Shown here piece after piece: positions 7,857 to 17,588 of a stretch of DNA of 36,976 nt. A model generated the notes under the pieces. That model saw only the letters and a program-made list of their open reading frames with translations. It was not told the DNA's origin and ran no database searches. The translations under genes were made by a program, and so were the position numbers. The stretch comes from Sphingobacteriia bacterium 28-36-52. Lineage in GTDB: Bacteria; Bacteroidota; Bacteroidia; Chitinophagales; Chitinophagaceae. Within the stretch, counting starts at the first letter, position 1. Each line of letters opens with the position of its first letter. Location of the stretch: NCBI GenBank assembly GCA_002281575.1, contig NCGN01000018.1, positions 1 through 36,976 on the forward strand, in the 5' to 3' direction.

Positions 7857-9853
7857 CAAAAACTAAATTGGGCAGAAATATACAAATTCCTTCCCATACC
7901 ATTTATTCCACTTCCATGCATTCGATAGTCGGTATTGAAAATATTGACCATTCCAGTTCTCATTTTTATGCCAAATAAACTAGTAGCTAAATGAACATTG
8001 ATAACCCCAAACCCAGGAGTGCCCCCTATTGGTATTCTATTATCGTCTTTATCGCCTTGAGCCAGTCGGCTCTGTTTACTTGCATAAATATATTCCAAGG
8101 TGTATTGCAATTTTGATGGCTTCCATTCAAGAAAAGTTCTACCATTCATCGGAGGAATTCTGCGCATAGGCTCTCCCCTGCTTGTATTTTGCCCGAATGA
8201 ATAGGATCCATTGCTACTTATAAAAAGATTTTTTGCAATGGTGAATTGCAAATCGTACTCAATGCCTTTGATATAAGATTCTTGGTTATTCTCTTTTATA
8301 TACAAATTGTAACCACCAATCTGTTGACCAGGAACCTGCACTCGATTGATGATATTAGTCAAATGCATATAATAAAATGCAAAAGCAAATTTCGCCGACT
8401 TTGTTTGAACCTTATATCCAATCTCTGTATTGTAAGACTTCTCTGGTGCTAAACCATAAGCAGGAACTTCATACCTAAAATCTACTAATCCTAAAGTACC
8501 CATATCATCAATATTGGGCGCACGATAACCCGTGCTATAGGAAGCATAAATTGATTGATTTTTATTAAGCTGATAAAGTAAAGCAGCATTTAAAACCAAG
8601 GAAGCCGGCTTCACTATTGCGGTATCAACACGGATATTTAATCCATTGTACCTTAGCCCTCCTTCTATATTAAATTTCCCCAATTTGATATGGTGCAAAC
8701 TATACAAAGAGAAATTTTGCATACGAGCACCGTTGGGATATAAACCGCGCTGATTCAAAATGGTACCACTTGCAATGGTAATCTGCTGTTTGGAACTATT
8801 TACTTTATCACTATAAAACTCTATACCAGAATTAGCGCTCCAATTTTTGTTGATGGTAGATAAAACATCCACTGTTAATCCTACCGTTTTCACTTGATCA
8901 TCTTCAATAAACCGATTGGCATTCCCATTCCTATAATAGCTTCTTTTTTCTTTATTTAATTGTGAAGAAGCAGTAAAAGAAATGGTTGATAAAATTGGAG
9001 TTGAAAATTTACCCTCCATTTTCAAATAACTTAATTGCCGTTCTTGTGGATCGAATTGATAGTAGGCAAAATTTTCCAATGCTACACGATGGTATAAAGG
9101 AACATTCCTTTGATTCAATTGCTGGTGAGCTGCAGTAAGCAACCATTGACTGTTTAATTTCCATTTGAATTTCAGGTCAATAGCATTTTCTTTGTACCCA
9201 CTTGGTTGTTGAATACCTATGGAGTCACCACCAGGCAGGTCGCCAAATTTTCTTGCAGTATACCCAATTTGAAAAGTAGTATTAGCAGAGCTATATCCAA
9301 GCTCTCCTCTGCCCGTATATTCAACATCATTACTCAACAATCTACCAATTAAATTACCAGACCATTTTGGTTTATTGGCAAATGAAAGTGACTTTGTAAA
9401 TACTTGAATAACTCCTCCCATTGCATCCGAACCGTATTGAACTGATCCTGTTCCTCTTGCCACTTCTATTGATTCAACTGAAAACAAATCGATGGTATTA
9501 AAATATTGATTAGGCCCATAACGGTAAGTGGCATTATTCAAACGAATGCCATCTATCATTAATAAATTTTGATTGCCTGTTAATGAACGAACAAATGGAG
9601 ATCCTCCACCATGATTGGTTTTTTGAACAAATACACCCGCATTCCCTATTAAAGCTTCTGGAGTTGTTCTTGATTGAAATTGATCAATATTTTGCAATGA
9701 TAGTTTTGAAACAGAATAAGGGCTTAATAAACTCAGTTGGTTTTTCCTAGTAGCTGTTACACTTACTTCCCTCAAAAGAACTGCAGTATCATTTTGTGCG
9801 TACAAAAATCCAGATAAGAGAATCCCCAAGAATAAAGCTCCAACTTTTTTCAT
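7856..9853 (-). CDS. TonB-dependent outer-membrane receptor (non-SusC type)
   Basis: Outer-membrane active transporter of the BtuB/HmuR-like kind, 665 aa. A signal peptide (1-19, ending LYAQ) is followed at once by a TonB box (LREVSVTATR, 27-36) and the plug (about 38-155, with LLMIDGIRLNNATYRYG and GSVQYGSDAMGGVIQVF). The rest is a beta-barrel rich in alternating aromatic strands and ends in Phe (AQFSF), as barrels do. It lacks the carboxypeptidase-regulatory-like N-terminal domain of SusC proteins, so it should work without a SusD. It lies 4 bp after the phosphoesterase fusion and overlaps the FAD/Fe-S gene by one base, forming a tight three-gene unit. Ligand cannot be read directly; the context hints at a product of the secreted phosphoesterase. 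Confidence 0.92.
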   Translation of the reverse strand: MKKVGALFLGILLSGFLYAQNDTAVLLREVSVTATRKNQLSLLSPYSVSKLSLQNIDQFQSRTTPEALIGNAGVFVQKTNHGGGSPFVRSLTGNQNLLMIDGIRLNNATYRYGPNQYFNTIDLFSVESIEVARGTGSVQYGSDAMGGVIQVFTKSLSFANKPKWSGNLIGRLLSNDVEYTGRGELGYSSANTTFQIGYTARKFGDLPGGDSIGIQQPSGYKENAIDLKFKWKLNSQWLLTAAHQQLNQRNVPLYHRVALENFAYYQFDPQERQLSYLKMEGKFSTPILSTISFTASSQLNKEKRSYYRNGNANRFIEDDQVKTVGLTVDVLSTINKNWSANSGIEFYSDKVNSSKQQITIASGTILNQRGLYPNGARMQNFSLYSLHHIKLGKFNIEGGLRYNGLNIRVDTAIVKPASLVLNAALLYQLNKNQSIYASYSTGYRAPNIDDMGTLGLVDFRYEVPAYGLAPEKSYNTEIGYKVQTKSAKFAFAFYYMHLTNIINRVQVPGQQIGGYNLYIKENNQESYIKGIEYDLQFTIAKNLFISSNGSYSFGQNTSRGEPMRRIPPMNGRTFLEWKPSKLQYTLEYIYASKQSRLAQGDKDDNRIPIGGTPGFGVINVHLATSLFGIKMRTGMVNIFNTDYRMHGSGINGMGRNLYISAQFSF

Positions 9854-9857
9854 GACA

Positions 9858-12587
9858 CTATTTAATTATAATCGCTTGTTTTTGTTGACGATAATGATCA
9901 GCCCGCATATCTTCTAACTTATCCATTTCAGGTCCCTTGATGATTTTATTCCAATCAATGGTTGTTTTGTATTTTTTCATGGCTTTGTTCACATCCAAAA
10001 TTCTGGCATCATGCATTTCTAAAGTGTATGGAGTAAAGTCGGGTTTATCAGTGAAAAAATCTTGTAAAAGTGTTGCAGTAACATCATATTGATTCACATA
10101 AGGTACTCCAGTAATATTATAAATGGTTTTTAAAATAGACCCAAAATTGGCATGCGTATTACTTATATATCCTTTTTTCACATAAGGGCCTGCCATCATT
10201 AATATGGAACGATGCGCATCAATATGATCTACCCCACCTTGCGGATCATCTTCTGTAATAATCACCAACATATTCTTCCAGTATTTGGTTCTAGACAAAA
10301 AATGAAGCATTCTTCCCAATGCCAAGTCATTGTCTGCCATAAACGAATGCGCACTGGTATATCCATCTTCTGGTCTTGCTTTAGCAATATGATCATTGGG
10401 CAATTGAATAGTCATTAAGCTGGGCATTTCTTCTTTACCTGTAATCCATTTTTTAGTAAACTCCTTTTCAAATTGGTTGGCCCTATATTGATCGGGAATA
10501 TTGGTATTATAGCCTGGATAATTTCTACTGGTTCTGGTGAACAACGCTTTCTGCATAGGCACCATAACTCCATGACCAGCTCCTGTTGCAGTATCGTACC
10601 ATTCCTCTCTTACATGTGCCGTTTCATTGGCTTCACCAAAATTGTAAAACAATTTTTTCTTTCGTTCAAAAGCTTCCCAAATACCACCAGCTTCAGCAAA
10701 ATCTTCTGGATCCATACTACCTGTAGATCCCGGAAATCTTCTACCAGGTGCTGCCGAGAAAAATTTAGCCGTCTTACTTACACTTGAATTGGTTTCAACC
10801 CATTCATTGGGAATCACCCCCATCATCCAATGATGTCCATGAATACTTGCATCACTATCACAATAAAAATTATCACTGAATGAAAATTGACGAGCAATTT
10901 TATGGTGATTCGGTGAAACTTTTAATCCTTTGAATCTATCTCTTTGGTTAGCTAATAATGTATACGCATTATTTACGCCAAATCTGGCCAAAGTACTATC
11001 ACCTTTTGCCTCTTTAATTTGTCCAAAGACTTCGTCGTATGTTCGATTCTCTTTGGTTATGTAAACAATATGCTTAATGGGACTTTCATAAATACCTGGC
11101 AGTGGCGGCAATGGATTTTGATTCAGCGTTACGGTTGATCTAAAAAATGTATTTGATAGTGCAGTTGCTGTATATTTCGCAAGCTGTATAGAGTCGGGCA
11201 TGGCAACTTTATGAAAAGATCCCAATTGTAAATCACTAATAAAAGTTCCTTGAATAGGCTTTTTAAAATTCATACCTCCATTGGGTCCTGCACCTAATCC
11301 CCTAGCAGTAATAATATATAGCTCTCGATCATCTTTACCCAACATTACTCTAGATGGGCCCCATCCGGTAGGAATTAATCCAATCGTTTTATTGCTTTCA
11401 ACATCAATTATTGCTACAGCATTAAAGCCTAATAAAGCAACAAATAATTTTTTCTCATCCTTGCTCAATGTTACCCCAAAAGGCAATAAGCCCCTGAATT
11501 GATCAATGGTGGCACTTACTTTAATAGGAATATGACGCACAATTTTTTGTGTTGAATAATCAATCACACTAATATTATCGTTGGTAGCATTGGTTATATA
11601 AGCATACTTTTTCCCTACCGCAATAGAATTAGGACTAGCTCCTCCGACTACTTCTATATCTTCAATTAGTTCTCCAATTTGATGCCCAGTTTTTAATTTA
11701 CGTAATACTTTATTGGTGGCTAAATCTATCACAAAAACACTCATCGCTTCGGGTGACAATGGACTACCCACACCCGGTATTTTTTTCCCATCAATAATGG
11801 TTCCGTTAATAGACTCCTTGGTATTATCTCCATATGGATGATGTGGAATAACCAAAGAATCATAATTCTTTTCGGTCATACCTTCTATCAAAGGATAAGC
11901 ATACATTCCTACATTAGCAACAAAAGCAAATCGCTTATCTGGACTTACAGATAAGCCAAAAGGCAATCTCCCACAAGGGATAGAAGCTTCAATTTGTTTG
12001 TTGTTTAAATTAATTCTGACCATTCTGTAATTAGCCCGATCTAATACCAACAACTCATTTTTTTCTTCATTAAATAATAAGTCGGAAGTAAAACTATCAT
12101 CAAACAATTCTGTACCCACTTTACCATTCAGAGAGATAGAATCTAATCGTTTCATGCCATTAATATCATATACTAATACCGCTCCATTGTCTCCTCCACT
12201 CAAATAAACAATATTAGAAGTCTTACCAAAATCTACTCCTAAAAATGAACCCTTAGAAAAAGGGGAAGCAATTTTTCCATCATAAGAAGGCACCCTTACT
12301 GGGCGCATAGTTTCAATATCAATGATGGTAAAAACGCCATTGTGTAAGGTAACTGCTTTTTTACCATCAGGAGAAATGCGCATCCCAAAAGGATCATTCG
12401 TAATTCGAATCATTTCTCCAGCGGGACTGATATATCTTCCACTAGGCAAAACAGATACTCCTTTTTCTTGAACACGCGCATATTCAAATTTCCCAGGAAC
12501 TTCTAATACTGGTATTAATTTAGGCTGTTGTGCTTTTGACTTAAAAAATGCACATCCCAAAATCAAAAGAAGAAAAAAATAACGCAT
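9858..12587 (-). CDS. Secreted YncE-like beta-propeller / alkaline phosphatase-family phosphoesterase fusion
   Basis: A 909-aa exported protein with a signal peptide (1-19, ending KSKAQ). Residues about 30-450 carry YVTN/YncE-type propeller repeats (for example LPFGLSVSPDKRFAFVAN, AYITNATNDNISVID, LPFGVTLSKDEKKLFVA). Residues about 500-860 form a phosphoesterase domain (PF04185 group, with phospholipase C and AcpA): metal-binding KENRTYDEVFG (512-522), a likely nucleophile Ser581 in DASIHGHHW, and ITEDDPQGG (777-785). It should cleave a phosphate ester outside the cell or in the periplasm; the propeller may dock it or bind substrate. It heads the receptor/oxidoreductase unit. The fusion is a known Bacteroidota architecture, but its substrate is unknown to me. 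Upstream, only a weak -7-like TAACTTTA (12592-12599) is visible. Confidence 0.9.
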   Translation of the reverse strand: MRYFFLLLILGCAFFKSKAQQPKLIPVLEVPGKFEYARVQEKGVSVLPSGRYISPAGEMIRITNDPFGMRISPDGKKAVTLHNGVFTIIDIETMRPVRVPSYDGKIASPFSKGSFLGVDFGKTSNIVYLSGGDNGAVLVYDINGMKRLDSISLNGKVGTELFDDSFTSDLLFNEEKNELLVLDRANYRMVRINLNNKQIEASIPCGRLPFGLSVSPDKRFAFVANVGMYAYPLIEGMTEKNYDSLVIPHHPYGDNTKESINGTIIDGKKIPGVGSPLSPEAMSVFVIDLATNKVLRKLKTGHQIGELIEDIEVVGGASPNSIAVGKKYAYITNATNDNISVIDYSTQKIVRHIPIKVSATIDQFRGLLPFGVTLSKDEKKLFVALLGFNAVAIIDVESNKTIGLIPTGWGPSRVMLGKDDRELYIITARGLGAGPNGGMNFKKPIQGTFISDLQLGSFHKVAMPDSIQLAKYTATALSNTFFRSTVTLNQNPLPPLPGIYESPIKHIVYITKENRTYDEVFGQIKEAKGDSTLARFGVNNAYTLLANQRDRFKGLKVSPNHHKIARQFSFSDNFYCDSDASIHGHHWMMGVIPNEWVETNSSVSKTAKFFSAAPGRRFPGSTGSMDPEDFAEAGGIWEAFERKKKLFYNFGEANETAHVREEWYDTATGAGHGVMVPMQKALFTRTSRNYPGYNTNIPDQYRANQFEKEFTKKWITGKEEMPSLMTIQLPNDHIAKARPEDGYTSAHSFMADNDLALGRMLHFLSRTKYWKNMLVIITEDDPQGGVDHIDAHRSILMMAGPYVKKGYISNTHANFGSILKTIYNITGVPYVNQYDVTATLLQDFFTDKPDFTPYTLEMHDARILDVNKAMKKYKTTIDWNKIIKGPEMDKLEDMRADHYRQQKQAIIIK

Positions 12588-12616
12588 TGGGTAAAGTTAA
12601 AGGATAAAATAATAAA

Positions 12617-12644
12617 TGAGGTGAGCACTGCCGCACTCACCTCA
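12617..12644 (-). terminator. Rho-independent terminator of the susCD transcript
   Basis: Perfect 9-bp stem TGAGGTGAG / CTCACCTCA with a 10-nt loop, starting 28 bp after the susD stop. Read on the minus strand it is followed by a T-rich run (TTTATTATTTTA, 12605-12616). This separates susCD from the phosphoesterase unit downstream. Confidence 0.75.
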
Positions 12645-12672
12645 ATAAACTAAAACTAAAACTGAGAAAAAA

Positions 12673-14199
12673 CTATTTGGCTATCCATACTAAAGTGTTA
12701 ATATCATCTGCACCCTGTCTTGTAACAGCAGCCGCTCTGTTGGCAGCATTGAGTGCTTGTTCAGCCAAAGGATAAATAAATCTTACTGGAACTCTATTGT
12801 TATTCAAATTATCTTGACCAGGAACAATCACTGGCAATCCTGTTCTTCTCCAGTCAAACCAACCTTCTAATCCAGTAAAAAATAATGACACCCATTTTTG
12901 CAAAGCAATTTTGCCTAATTTTTCTGAGCTTGATCCAGTATATGCAACAGCTGGTTGTGTGTAATAAGAAGCAGTAGGTGTTACTGTAATGCCATATGAT
13001 GCTGGAACCATTGCAGCGTAGTAAGCAAAATTAGCTTGCATTCCATTCATATAATAAGTTGCAGCAGTAGTGGAAGAACTAATCATTCCCTTTTCAGCAG
13101 CTTCAGCTAAAATAAATTGCAATTCTGCATAGTTCATAATAATGCCTCTAGCAACATTTGGCAATGGAGGAGTTTGACCATTGTCGTTACAAACTAGACA
13201 TGCATAACTGTATCCTATTCTTGAAACACCTTGAGGTCCGCCATTGTAGTTTAAAGCTGCCACATCCCCTAACCCATTAGGAATTCCTTCAATTTTAGGA
13301 GTACCTGCTGCAACAGAATTTTGAGAAGGTCTACCAAACACTGCTAATCTTGGATCGTTTATTGCAGACAATCGATCACTAAGAGTTTTACTAACCCTGA
13401 TTTCATCAATTGATCCAACCCTTGAACTATATAATGGCCATTGATTGGCTGGAACATCTGCTAAATATTTTAATTCAGCATTGTCGTCATTTGATGTCAT
13501 TAATGGATTCAACGTACTATTGGCAATAATTGCTTGCATATCTGCATTTACCGACTTCTTTTTAGATAAACGCATCAACAATCTTAATCTTAGAGAATTG
13601 GCTAACTTTTTCCACTTAATGATAGAACCATTAAATAAAATATCGCCAGAAACAGCTTCATTACTGGTTCCTAAAATATCATTGGCTTTTTTTAAATCTG
13701 CTAATAATCCTGTATAAATTTCTTCCTGTGTATCATATTTAGGCAAATAAATTCCATTGGTTTTTGCCTTAACTGCTTCAGAATAAGGAATATCTCCATA
13801 TGCATCAGTAGCCATAGAAAATAACCAGCTTTTTAAAATCAATGCTACACCTAAATAGTTTTGTTGAACAGGTGAGCTTGAACTTGCTAGATCTATTATG
13901 TTTTGAACATTTCGCATATTGCCATACACATTAGACCAGATGCCATTCTTCTCACCCCATAGATATCGGTCTTCATTCACAAACTGAATTTTTGCAGTGT
14001 ACTGAACTAATAAATTTCCAGTACCCCATGCTTGCCCTACTTGTTCATTGATAGCGCTTTTAATTACCCCAGACAAAAGCAAATTGGGCGTTACTTTAGT
14101 AGGTATATTCGGATTGGTATTTACTTCGGTAAAATCTTTGGTACATGCATTTAACAAGAACAGTGAAAATGCTGTAAAGACTAAATATATTTTTTTCAT
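12673..14199 (-). CDS. SusD/RagB-family outer-membrane lipoprotein (SusD-like_2)
   Basis: Surface substrate-binding lid of a SusCD importer. It has a lipoprotein signal with the cleavage site LLNAC (Cys19), then CTKDFTEVNTNPN, a start typical of the SusD-like_2 (PF12771) branch rather than classical starch SusD. The 508 aa are of normal length; helical TPR-like segments are suggested around LGVALILKSWLFSMATDAYGD and IMNYAELQFILAEAAEKGM. It ends with the common SusD closing region (WFDWRRTGLP, then VPVRFIYPLAEQALN). The gene follows susC by 17 bp and ends before a clear terminator. SusD-like_2 proteins are often found with peptide or unknown ligands as well as glycans; no glycoside hydrolase lies nearby, which argues against a glycan role here. 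Confidence 0.93.
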   Translation of the reverse strand: MKKIYLVFTAFSLFLLNACTKDFTEVNTNPNIPTKVTPNLLLSGVIKSAINEQVGQAWGTGNLLVQYTAKIQFVNEDRYLWGEKNGIWSNVYGNMRNVQNIIDLASSSSPVQQNYLGVALILKSWLFSMATDAYGDIPYSEAVKAKTNGIYLPKYDTQEEIYTGLLADLKKANDILGTSNEAVSGDILFNGSIIKWKKLANSLRLRLLMRLSKKKSVNADMQAIIANSTLNPLMTSNDDNAELKYLADVPANQWPLYSSRVGSIDEIRVSKTLSDRLSAINDPRLAVFGRPSQNSVAAGTPKIEGIPNGLGDVAALNYNGGPQGVSRIGYSYACLVCNDNGQTPPLPNVARGIIMNYAELQFILAEAAEKGMISSSTTAATYYMNGMQANFAYYAAMVPASYGITVTPTASYYTQPAVAYTGSSSEKLGKIALQKWVSLFFTGLEGWFDWRRTGLPVIVPGQDNLNNNRVPVRFIYPLAEQALNAANRAAAVTRQGADDINTLVWIAK

Positions 14200-14216
14200 T
14201 GTTGTCTTTTTATTTT

Positions 14217-17200
14217 TTAGAATTTCAAACTAAGGTTTACCCCATAGCTTCTAGATGAAGGAATAGACATGTATTCAATTCCAGGTAAAGCTGTACCTCC
14301 AGTGTAAGACATTACTTCTGGATCAACATGCGGAACATTTGACCAAAGGGCTAAGTTTCTTCCAACAAAACTTAAGGTTGCTGCTTTAAATGGTGTATTC
14401 TTTAATACCTGGGTTGGGAAATTAAATCCAATTTGTAATTCTCTTAATTTCACAAAAGAGGCATCATACATAACCCCTTCTGCAATTGCTCTACCACCTG
14501 TATAGGCTGTATGCCATTCTCTTGCAGTTCTTTTAACATCATTTGGTACGAATTGACCATTTACCACCATTACGCCATTTCCAATTACCCCATTTCCTGG
14601 CTTGGTCAAATCATATCCATCCGCACGACCTTCTAATGTTTCTACAATAATTCCGCCTTCGCGTCCTACAGTTTGTGTATGCGAATAAACTTCCCCACCC
14701 ATTCTTATATCAAATAGGAAGCCTAGTTTAAAATTCTTGTAGGTAAAAGTATTATTGATTCCAGCCAACCAATCTGGATTATAATTACCCAACTTAATTC
14801 TTTCAGTTGTTCTTACAGGTCTACCATTGCTGAATACCATTTGACCAACAAACTTTCCTGTGCCATCATAGTATGCACCATTAGGATTGGTATTTTGAAC
14901 TCTTGCAAAACCAATACCATACATATCACCCATTCTTTCTCCTACTCTAGCTTCTATGCTTACGCTTCTGCTAGCCATCACTAGATTAGATAAACCGTCT
15001 GACAATTCAACCACTTTGCTTCTATTGGTAGAGAAATTTAAATCTACTGTCCAACGTAAACCATTCTTTTTACCAACTACTGGAACTAAATTCAACATTG
15101 CCTCAAATCCATAGTTTTTAATTAAACCTGCATTAATAGATCGAGTGCTGTATCCTGAAGTTTGTGATAAAGGAATATTAATGATTTGATTCTTTGTATT
15201 GCTTTGATAAAAAGTAAGATCTAAACCAACTCTATTATTCAAAAATTTAATCTCAGTTCCTATTTCAAAAGCAGTACTGATCTCTGGCTTTAATGATAGG
15301 TTGGCTAAACGATCTGTTTCACCATAAATTTGAGCAGTACCAAAAGCAGTACTAGGATTATAAGCTTGGGTAAAAGTAAAAGGATCTGTATCATTACCTA
15401 CCTGAGCAACACTACCTCTAACTTTAGCAAAGCTAATTATTGAAGGTAATTTCACCATATCACTCACTACCGCACTTAATGCAGCTGAGCTATAGAAGAA
15501 TGAATTTTTTTCGGAACCTAATGCCTTTAATTCAGCAGGTAAAGTAAGCGCACTACTCCAATCATTTCTTCCAGTCAACTCAAGAAATAAATAATTTTTA
15601 TACGATACTTGAGCTGCACCATACAAACTATTTACTCTTTTCTCAGTAACAGTTTGTGCCACATCAACAGGTACTCTATTGTTGGTTAATTTATAAATTC
15701 CAGGTATATTCAATTGACCTGCATTCACTTCGTTAAAATCAGATTTTTGTCTAGTTTGGTTACCACCCAAAGAACCAGAAACGGTGAAATCAGAATTGAT
15801 TTTTTTATTTGCAGACAATAAGAAATCAGTATTTCTTTCTTCAGTAATAACCCTTGCTTCACGGTATTGTCCAAAAGGGAATCGTTGTGTACTAAAACCT
15901 CTTTTATACGCTCTTACTTCTGAAGCATAGTCTGTAGCTGCTCTTAATTGCAAACTTAACCAACTAGCTAAATCATACTTTAGAGTAATATTACCAAGAA
16001 TACGATCTACTTGTTGGCCATTGGTATTTTCATACACGGTTAAATATGGATTGTCATGGTAGTTATAGTTCCAGCCAAATTGTTTTATGCCTTCTAATCC
16101 TGGCTGCCATAATCTTTTCATGTCCGATAACTTTACCGATCTTGGGAACCAACTGGTAAATAAATACATGATGCTCTCCGTTCCATAACTAATAGATGGC
16201 CTATTCCCACTATTGCTTTTGATATAAGAAACAAAAGCACGTGCAGTGAATTTATCAGTCAAATTATACCCGCCACTAAAAGAAACGGTATTTCTTTTTA
16301 AATCTGTATTAGGAACAATTCCTGTTTGATCAAGATTGGTATAAGACAATCTAAAATCTCCATCTTTGTTGCTCCCAACAATTGCTACGTTATTGGTTAT
16401 TGTTCTACCAGTTTCGAAAAAATTAGCAACACCATCAACATCTGGCAACCATGCAGTTGGGGTAATTACACTTCCTGCTGGAGCATTTAAGTCTCCTCCT
16501 AAAAATGGGATAGGTTGACCATTTAATGTTCTTGGAGAATTATACTGTGGATATAATTGCCCTTTAAATGCAGGGCCCCATCCTTCGTCGGTTCCATCTG
16601 TTAAGCCAGCACCGCCTCCATTCACAAATGCGAAAGCACCACCATTACCGTTACCTTGACCGTATACATTTTGAAAATCAGGCAACTTTAAAGCATTTTC
16701 AAAAGTCAAGTTTGAGTTAACTTCTACACCAATACCCTTACTACTTTTGCCTGATTTAGTTTTGATAACAATAACGCCATTAGCAGCTCTAGAACCATAT
16801 AATGCAGAAGCTGCTGGTCCTTTCAATACGTTGATACTTTCTACGTCATCTGGATTAATAAATCCAGCTCCATTTCCAAAATCAACTTCCATATTACCTC
16901 TTCCACTTGCACCAACAATTGAGTTACTAATAGGCACCCCATCTATTACATAAAGGGGTTGATTTTTATTTAAATCAACTGAACGCTCACCACGGATGGT
17001 TACTCTAGCTGATCCTCCAATTCCTGAATTACCTCCAACAACAGTAACACCAGCAATTTTTCCTGCTAGTTGACTTACTACATTGGTTTCACGAGCTACA
17101 GTTAAACTCTCGCCCTTTAATTCTTGAGAAGCATAACCTAATTTTTTCTTCTCCCTTTTAATACCTAATGCAGTAACAACTACTTCATCTAATTCTTCAG

Positions 17201-17504
17201 TAGAACTAGCTAATTGAATTTGCATAAATCCTTCTGAAACAATAACATACTTATTGGCAAATCCAACCGAACTGATCATTATTTGATCTCCAATATTTGC
17301 AACTAAAGAAAAGTTTCCCATTGCATCGGTTACACTGTTCACTTTAGTTTTAACACTAGAAATAGTTGCACCCATAACTGCATTACCAGTTGTGGCATCC
17401 ACTACTCTTCCTTTGATACTGTTCTGCGCAAATGCAGAAAATTGAAAAAGCAATAATGTCAAACTGTACAAAATTGCTTTAAAGAAATGATTTTTTGTTC
17501 TCAT
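14217..17504 (-). CDS. SusC/RagA-family TonB-linked outer-membrane transporter
   Basis: Large TonB-dependent porin partner of the SusD lipoprotein, 1095 aa. In order: signal peptide (1-26, ending SAFAQ); carboxypeptidase-D-regulatory-like domain (about 28-100, IKGRVVDATTGNAVMGATIS); TonB box and SusC signature ELDEVVVTALGIKREKKKLGY (104-124, read in two parts); plug (about 130-250, with PLYVIDGVPI and LYGSRAANGVIVIKTK); then the 22-strand barrel. It is the first gene after its own promoter and is followed by susD. The next genes upstream on the same strand are four phosphonate-catabolism-type genes, so I infer that the cargo is a phosphonate-containing molecule. This is inferred from context and not from the barrel sequence. 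Confidence 0.94.
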   Translation of the reverse strand: MRTKNHFFKAILYSLTLLLFQFSAFAQNSIKGRVVDATTGNAVMGATISSVKTKVNSVTDAMGNFSLVANIGDQIMISSVGFANKYVIVSEGFMQIQLASSTEELDEVVVTALGIKREKKKLGYASQELKGESLTVARETNVVSQLAGKIAGVTVVGGNSGIGGSARVTIRGERSVDLNKNQPLYVIDGVPISNSIVGASGRGNMEVDFGNGAGFINPDDVESINVLKGPAASALYGSRAANGVIVIKTKSGKSSKGIGVEVNSNLTFENALKLPDFQNVYGQGNGNGGAFAFVNGGGAGLTDGTDEGWGPAFKGQLYPQYNSPRTLNGQPIPFLGGDLNAPAGSVITPTAWLPDVDGVANFFETGRTITNNVAIVGSNKDGDFRLSYTNLDQTGIVPNTDLKRNTVSFSGGYNLTDKFTARAFVSYIKSNSGNRPSISYGTESIMYLFTSWFPRSVKLSDMKRLWQPGLEGIKQFGWNYNYHDNPYLTVYENTNGQQVDRILGNITLKYDLASWLSLQLRAATDYASEVRAYKRGFSTQRFPFGQYREARVITEERNTDFLLSANKKINSDFTVSGSLGGNQTRQKSDFNEVNAGQLNIPGIYKLTNNRVPVDVAQTVTEKRVNSLYGAAQVSYKNYLFLELTGRNDWSSALTLPAELKALGSEKNSFFYSSAALSAVVSDMVKLPSIISFAKVRGSVAQVGNDTDPFTFTQAYNPSTAFGTAQIYGETDRLANLSLKPEISTAFEIGTEIKFLNNRVGLDLTFYQSNTKNQIINIPLSQTSGYSTRSINAGLIKNYGFEAMLNLVPVVGKKNGLRWTVDLNFSTNRSKVVELSDGLSNLVMASRSVSIEARVGERMGDMYGIGFARVQNTNPNGAYYDGTGKFVGQMVFSNGRPVRTTERIKLGNYNPDWLAGINNTFTYKNFKLGFLFDIRMGGEVYSHTQTVGREGGIIVETLEGRADGYDLTKPGNGVIGNGVMVVNGQFVPNDVKRTAREWHTAYTGGRAIAEGVMYDASFVKLRELQIGFNFPTQVLKNTPFKAATLSFVGRNLALWSNVPHVDPEVMSYTGGTALPGIEYMSIPSSRSYGVNLSLKF

Positions 17505-17526
17505 AATAAGTTTCCTGTTTGAGCAG

Positions 17527-17579
17527 CAAACCTATTATTGCAATGTTAACTGAATGTATTGTTAATGTTAACTCTATGT
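17527..17579 (-). promoter_or_regulatory. susC promoter with two direct repeats spaced 22 bp
   Basis: On the minus strand a perfect Bacteroidota -7 element TAGGTTTG lies at 17527-17534, about 22 bp ahead of the susC ATG. No good -33 TTTG is seen. In its place are two copies of AATGTTAACTnnATGT (plus-strand reading) at 17542-17557 and 17564-17579, identical at 14 of 16 positions and set 22 bp apart, that is on one face of the helix. Each has a GTTAAC core. This looks like a tandem activator site replacing the -33 box. A short inverted repeat GTTTG-5-CAAAC (17517-17531) overlaps the -7 element. Confidence 0.6.
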
Positions 17580-17588
17580 TTTGTTATT

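Noticed and set aside
12673..17504. Reading the SusCD pair as a polysaccharide utilisation locus
   Set aside because: No glycoside hydrolase, polysaccharide lyase, sulfatase or hybrid two-component regulator is adjacent; all neighbours are phosphonate-type or phosphoesterase genes.
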